From positions 1 through 7,489 of the forward strand of contig CALFSF010000426.1 of NCBI GenBank assembly GCA_937917025.1: 7,489 nt of DNA, in the 5' to 3' direction. The stretch is from an uncultured Paraburkholderia sp. Its GTDB lineage: Bacteria; Pseudomonadota; Gammaproteobacteria; Burkholderiales; Burkholderiaceae. How positions within the stretch are numbered: position 1 is the stretch's first letter; every line of letters begins with the position of its first letter. The notes under the pieces are model-generated. The model worked only from the letters and a program-made list of their open reading frames with translations. It did not search any database and was not told where the DNA came from. Of this stretch, positions 4,454 to 7,489 are shown one piece after another. Both the position numbers and the translations under genes were made by a program.

Positions 4454-6271
4454 TCATTCAACCGTCACGGATTTGGCGAGGTTACGAGGCTTGTCGACAT
4501 CCGTGCCCCGCGAGCATGCCGTGTGATACGCGAGCAACTGCAGCGGCACGACGTGCAGGATCGGCGACAGCAAACCATAGTGCTCCGGCATACGAATCAC
4601 ATGCAGCCCTTCTTCGCTGACGATGCGTGTGTCCGAGTCGGCGAACACATACAGCTCGCCGCCGCGCGCCCGCACTTCCTGCATGTTCGACTTCAGCTTC
4701 TCGAGCAGCGCGTCGTTCGGCGCGACCGTCACGACCGGCATCGCTTCCGTCACCAGCGCGAGCGGCCCGTGCTTGAGTTCCCCCGCCGGATACGCTTCCG
4801 CGTGGATGTACGAGATTTCCTTGAGCTTCAGCGCGCCTTCGAGTGCAATCGGGTAATGCAGGCCACGCCCGAGGAACAGCGCGTTTTCCTTGCGCGAGAA
4901 ATCCTCCGACCACGCGATGATCTGCGGCTCCAGCGCCAGCACGCTGTTGAGCGCGGCCGGCAGATGGCGCAACTGGCGCACGTATTGCGCTTCGAGCGAA
5001 GCGTCGACGTGCCCGCGCAGTTTTCCCAGCGTCGCGGCCAGCACGAACAGCGCGACGAGCTGCGTCGTGAACGCCTTGGTCGACGCCACGCCGATCTCGC
5101 GCCCCGCATGCGTGAGGAACGACAGTTCGGTGAGGCGCACCATCGCGCTCGTGCCGACGTTGCACACCGAGAGCGTGTGCTTGTGCCCAAGCGACTGCGC
5201 GTGCTTGAGCGCGGCGAGCGTGTCCGCCGTCTCGCCCGACTGCGAGATCACCACCACCAGCGACTTCGGATTCGGCACCGAATCGCGATAGCGGTATTCG
5301 CTCGCGATCTCGACCTGCGTCGGAATCTTCGCGATCGATTCGAGCCAGTATTTCGCCGTCAGTCCCGAGTAGTAGCTCGTGCCGCACGCGAGAATCAGCA
5401 GGTTGTCGATTTCGCCAAATGCCTTGGCCGCCGCTTCGCCAAAGAGCGATGCATCGAACGAATCGGCCTGCGGAATCGTGTCGCTGATCGCGCGCGGCTG
5501 CTCGAAAATTTCCTTCTGCATGAAGTGGCGATAGGGCCCGAGTTCGACCGCGCCGCCATACGCCGCGACCGTACGCACTTCGCGCTCCACGTCGCGGCCG
5601 TCGCGATCGGCAACGCGCACGCGTTCGAGCGTGAGTTCGCAGACGTCGCCCTCTTCGAGGAAGATGAAATGCTCGGTGCTGCCCGCCAGCGCGAGCGCAT
5701 CCGAAGCGAGGAAGTTCTCGCCCTCACCCAGACCGACGACGAGCGGTGAGCCCTGGCGCGCACCGACCACCGTGTTCGGCTGGTCCTTGTGTTCCACCGC
5801 AATGGCGTACGCGCCGTGCAGCTGCTGCACGGCCTCGCGCACCGCCGCGAACAGGTCGCCGCGATAGAGGCTGTGGATCAGATGCGCGATCACTTCGGTG
5901 TCGGTCTGCGAGACGAACTCGTAGCCCTTGCCGCGCAGCATTTCCCGCAGCGGCTCGTAGTTCTCGATGATCCCGTTGTGTACGAGCGCAAGCGCATTGC
6001 GCGAGAAAATCGGATGCGCATTGTTCGTGACCGGCGCGCCGTGCGTCGCCCAGCGCGTGTGCGCGATACCGGTGAAGCCTTCGAGATGCGTCTCGCGCAC
6101 CTGGTCGTCGAGATCGGCGACGCGCGCCACGCTGCGCGCGCGATGCGGCTCGCCATCCGCGAGCACGGCCACGCCGCAGGAATCGTAGCCGCGATATTCG
6201 AGGCGCCGCAGTCCTTCGATCAGAACCGGGACGATGTTACGTTGCGCAACCGCGCCGACAATGCCGCACAT
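4454..6271 (-). CDS. glmS: Glutamine--fructose-6-phosphate aminotransferase (isomerising)
   Basis: The protein is 605 residues and complete (E. coli form about 609). It converts fructose-6-phosphate and glutamine into glucosamine-6-phosphate and glutamate in the cytosol, the first step towards UDP-N-acetylglucosamine. The N-terminal glutaminase domain (about 2-215) starts MCGIVGAV, with Cys2 becoming the N-terminal nucleophile after Met removal. HTRWATHG (71-78), HNG (98-100) and QTDTE (122-126) are also present. Two SIS sugar-isomerase domains follow: about 285-425 with CGTSYYSG and SQSGETADT, and about 455-595. The isomerase motif EISYIHAEAYPAGELKHGP contains E485 and H501, equivalent to E. 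coli E488 and H504. The C-terminus NLAKSVTVE keeps the catalytic Lys (K600). The ATG at 6271 is preceded by AAAGGAA at 9 bases. It follows glmU by 61 bases in the same direction. The spacer is too short for a glmS ribozyme. Confidence 0.98.
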   Translation of the reverse strand: MCGIVGAVAQRNIVPVLIEGLRRLEYRGYDSCGVAVLADGEPHRARSVARVADLDDQVRETHLEGFTGIAHTRWATHGAPVTNNAHPIFSRNALALVHNGIIENYEPLREMLRGKGYEFVSQTDTEVIAHLIHSLYRGDLFAAVREAVQQLHGAYAIAVEHKDQPNTVVGARQGSPLVVGLGEGENFLASDALALAGSTEHFIFLEEGDVCELTLERVRVADRDGRDVEREVRTVAAYGGAVELGPYRHFMQKEIFEQPRAISDTIPQADSFDASLFGEAAAKAFGEIDNLLILACGTSYYSGLTAKYWLESIAKIPTQVEIASEYRYRDSVPNPKSLVVVISQSGETADTLAALKHAQSLGHKHTLSVCNVGTSAMVRLTELSFLTHAGREIGVASTKAFTTQLVALFVLAATLGKLRGHVDASLEAQYVRQLRHLPAALNSVLALEPQIIAWSEDFSRKENALFLGRGLHYPIALEGALKLKEISYIHAEAYPAGELKHGPLALVTEAMPVVTVAPNDALLEKLKSNMQEVRARGGELYVFADSDTRIVSEEGLHVIRMPEHYGLLSPILHVVPLQLLAYHTACSRGTDVDKPRNLAKSVTVE

Positions 6272-6280
6272 AAATAACAG

Positions 6281-6287
6281 TTCCTTT
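6281..6287 (-). promoter_or_regulatory. glmS ribosome binding site in the glmU-glmS spacer
   Basis: The minus strand reads AAAGGAA, nine bases before the glmS ATG. The whole 61-base spacer (6272-6332) shows no strong hairpin, no T-run and no clear promoter, which favours cotranscription with glmU. Confidence 0.6.
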
Positions 6288-6332
6288 GCAAGGGGTTGGG
6301 TGCTGCGATGTATAAAACCGCGGCGTTTCCCG

Positions 6333-7489
6333 TCAGCCTTTTTTCTTGACCGGACGAACGTAGCCGGTCTTGCCGATCTGCGTCTTCTCGTTCAGCACGA
6401 GGAGATTTTCCTCGACGTTTTTCCATACCGTCGTGCCCGCCGCGATCGTCACGCCGCGTCCGACGCGCACCGGCGCGACGAGCTGCGTATCGGAGCCGAC
6501 GAACACATCGTCTTCGATGATCGTGCGGGACTTGTTCGCGCCGTCGTAATTGCACGTGATCGTGCCCGCGCCGATGTTCACGCGCGCGCCGATATCGGCG
6601 TCGCCGATATAGGTGAGGTGATTCGCTTTCGAGCCGTGGCCGAGCACCGCGTTCTTCACTTCGACGAAGTTGCCGACGTGCGATTCGTCCTTCAGCGTCG
6701 TGCCCGGGCGCAGCCGTGCGTACGGTCCGAGCACGACGTTCGCGCCGACGTCCGCGCCTTCGATATGCGTGAACGCGTCGACGCGCGTGCCCGCGCCGAT
6801 CGTTGCGTTACGGATCACGCAGTTCGCCGCGATCGTCACGTTATCGCCCAGCGTGACGGTGCCTTCGAACACGCAGTTCACGTCGATCGAAACGTCGCGG
6901 CCGCATTCCAGTGTGCCCCGCACGTCGATACGCGCCGGATCGGCCAGCGTGACACCCGCCACGAGCAGCGCTTCGGCCACGTTGCCCTGATGAATGCGCT
7001 CGAGTTCCGCGAGTTGCTGCTTGCTGTTGACGCCGAGTGTTTCCCACTCTTCGTCGGGCTGCGCGGTCACCACGTCGAGACCGCTTTCGATCGCGAGTTC
7101 GACCACGTCGGTGAGGTAGTACTCGCCCTGCGCGTTGTCGTTCTTCAGCGATGCGAGCCAGCGCGTGAGTTGCTGCGTCGGCGTGACGATGATGCCGGTG
7201 TTGATTTCTGCGATCTGCAACTGCTCGGCTGTCGCATCTTTCTGTTCGACGATGCGCAGCACCTTGCCGCTCGCATCGCGCACGATACGGCCGTAGCCGG
7301 CGGGGTCGCCGAGCGTCACGGTGAGCACGCCGTAGCCGCCCGCGCCCGCGCGGTCGGTCAGACGCTTCAACGTGCTCGCGCGCGTGAGCGGCACGTCGCC
7401 GTACAGCACGAGCGTGGGCACGGAAGGATCGAGCAACGGCAGCGCCTGCTGCACGGCGTGCCCCGTGCCGAGCTGCTGCTCCTGCACAG
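6333..7489 (-). CDS. glmU: Bifunctional GlmU, partial (N-terminus off the right edge)
   Basis: About 385 codons are visible, ending in a TGA at 6333-6335; roughly the first 74 residues lie beyond the window. The frame is open to the edge, so the GTG at 7487 is an internal Val and not a start. GlmU acetylates glucosamine-1-phosphate with acetyl-CoA and then adds UMP from UTP to give UDP-N-acetylglucosamine. The pyrophosphorylase part begins at QEQQLGTGHA and includes YGDVPL (metal-binding Asp, E. coli D105), the EINTGI strand, NAQGEYYLTD and GVNSKQQL (metal-binding Asn). The left-handed beta-helix acetyltransferase part follows from about visible residue 180, with GPYARLRPG, GNFVEVK, KANHLTYIGD (catalytic His, about E. 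coli H363) and NIGAGTITCNYDGANK. The end (RPVKKKG) is basic, as in homologues. All key residues expected in this portion are present. It lies upstream of glmS in a likely operon. Confidence 0.97.
   Translation of the reverse strand, partial: VQEQQLGTGHAVQQALPLLDPSVPTLVLYGDVPLTRASTLKRLTDRAGAGGYGVLTVTLGDPAGYGRIVRDASGKVLRIVEQKDATAEQLQIAEINTGIIVTPTQQLTRWLASLKNDNAQGEYYLTDVVELAIESGLDVVTAQPDEEWETLGVNSKQQLAELERIHQGNVAEALLVAGVTLADPARIDVRGTLECGRDVSIDVNCVFEGTVTLGDNVTIAANCVIRNATIGAGTRVDAFTHIEGADVGANVVLGPYARLRPGTTLKDESHVGNFVEVKNAVLGHGSKANHLTYIGDADIGARVNIGAGTITCNYDGANKSRTIIEDDVFVGSDTQLVAPVRVGRGVTIAAGTTVWKNVEENLLVLNEKTQIGKTGYVRPVKKKG

Noticed and set aside
4433..5749. A 438-codon plus-strand frame antisense to glmS
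   Set aside because: It lies wholly within the highly conserved glmS and is rich in Arg, Ala and His, as expected for an antisense frame of a GC-rich gene. It shows no family motif.
6241..6250. Perfect palindrome GTTGCGCAAC
   Set aside because: It lies inside the glmS coding sequence and encodes part of the conserved N-terminus (AVAQRN), so codon choice explains it.
6333..6350. A-run at the 3' end of glmU (AAGAAAAAAGGC on the minus strand) as a frameshift site
   Set aside because: The run is out of phase for a classic -1 slippery heptamer. It lies at the very end of the gene and encodes the basic KKK tail expected in GlmU.
1..7489. Search by eye for a CRISPR array, tRNA or rRNA genes, insertion sequence ends, phage genes or toxin-antitoxin pairs
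   Set aside because: No regularly spaced repeats, no cloverleaf-like sequence with a TTCGANTC arm, and no transposase, integrase or toxin motifs were seen on either strand.

Overview
The window looks like a chromosomal piece of a high-GC betaproteobacterium of the Burkholderiaceae, most likely Paraburkholderia, Caballeronia or Burkholderia. This rests on the GC-rich third codon positions, the glmU-glmS gene pair, and a lipoprotein I recall from that group as the DUF2242 family. The genus is an inference from recall; no search was run. I see no mobile element, integrase, tRNA, rRNA, CRISPR array or recognisable defence or secretion module.

Layout, left to right. (1) 1-589, minus: 5' part of a DUF2242-type lipoprotein gene that runs off the left edge. 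(2) 590-742: short divergent promoter region. (3) 743-2266, plus: a complete exported DUF1254/DUF1214 protein of unknown function. (4) 2267-2429: convergent spacer packed with inverted repeats, including a perfect 17-bp stem. (5) 2430-2657 (or up to 2738), minus: a small protein with two membrane helices, below a consensus TATAAT box. (6) About 2753-3102: gene-free divergent region of about 350 bases with several short palindromes and direct repeats. (7) 3103-4350, plus: a 12-helix major facilitator transporter resembling the NepI/AraJ-type drug:H+ antiporters. (8) 4351-4453: convergent spacer with two hairpins, one of them the likely glmS terminator. (9) 4454-6271, minus: glmS, complete. (10) 6272-6332: 60-base spacer. 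(11) 6333 to the right edge, minus: glmU, lacking about its first 74 residues.

GlmU and GlmS lie in one direction and form a likely glmU-glmS operon. It supplies UDP-N-acetylglucosamine for peptidoglycan and lipopolysaccharide: GlmS makes glucosamine-6-phosphate, GlmM (not in this window) isomerises it, and GlmU acetylates and uridylylates it. The other four genes are single transcription units with no visible functional link to this pathway or to each other.

This is mostly an ordinary housekeeping and accessory region. I found no convincing new system. The points worth a second look are two competing starts for the small membrane protein (one possibly leaderless), the dense inverted repeats in the spacers, the operator-like palindromes upstream of the transporter, and the uncharacterised DUF1254/DUF1214 and DUF2242 proteins.
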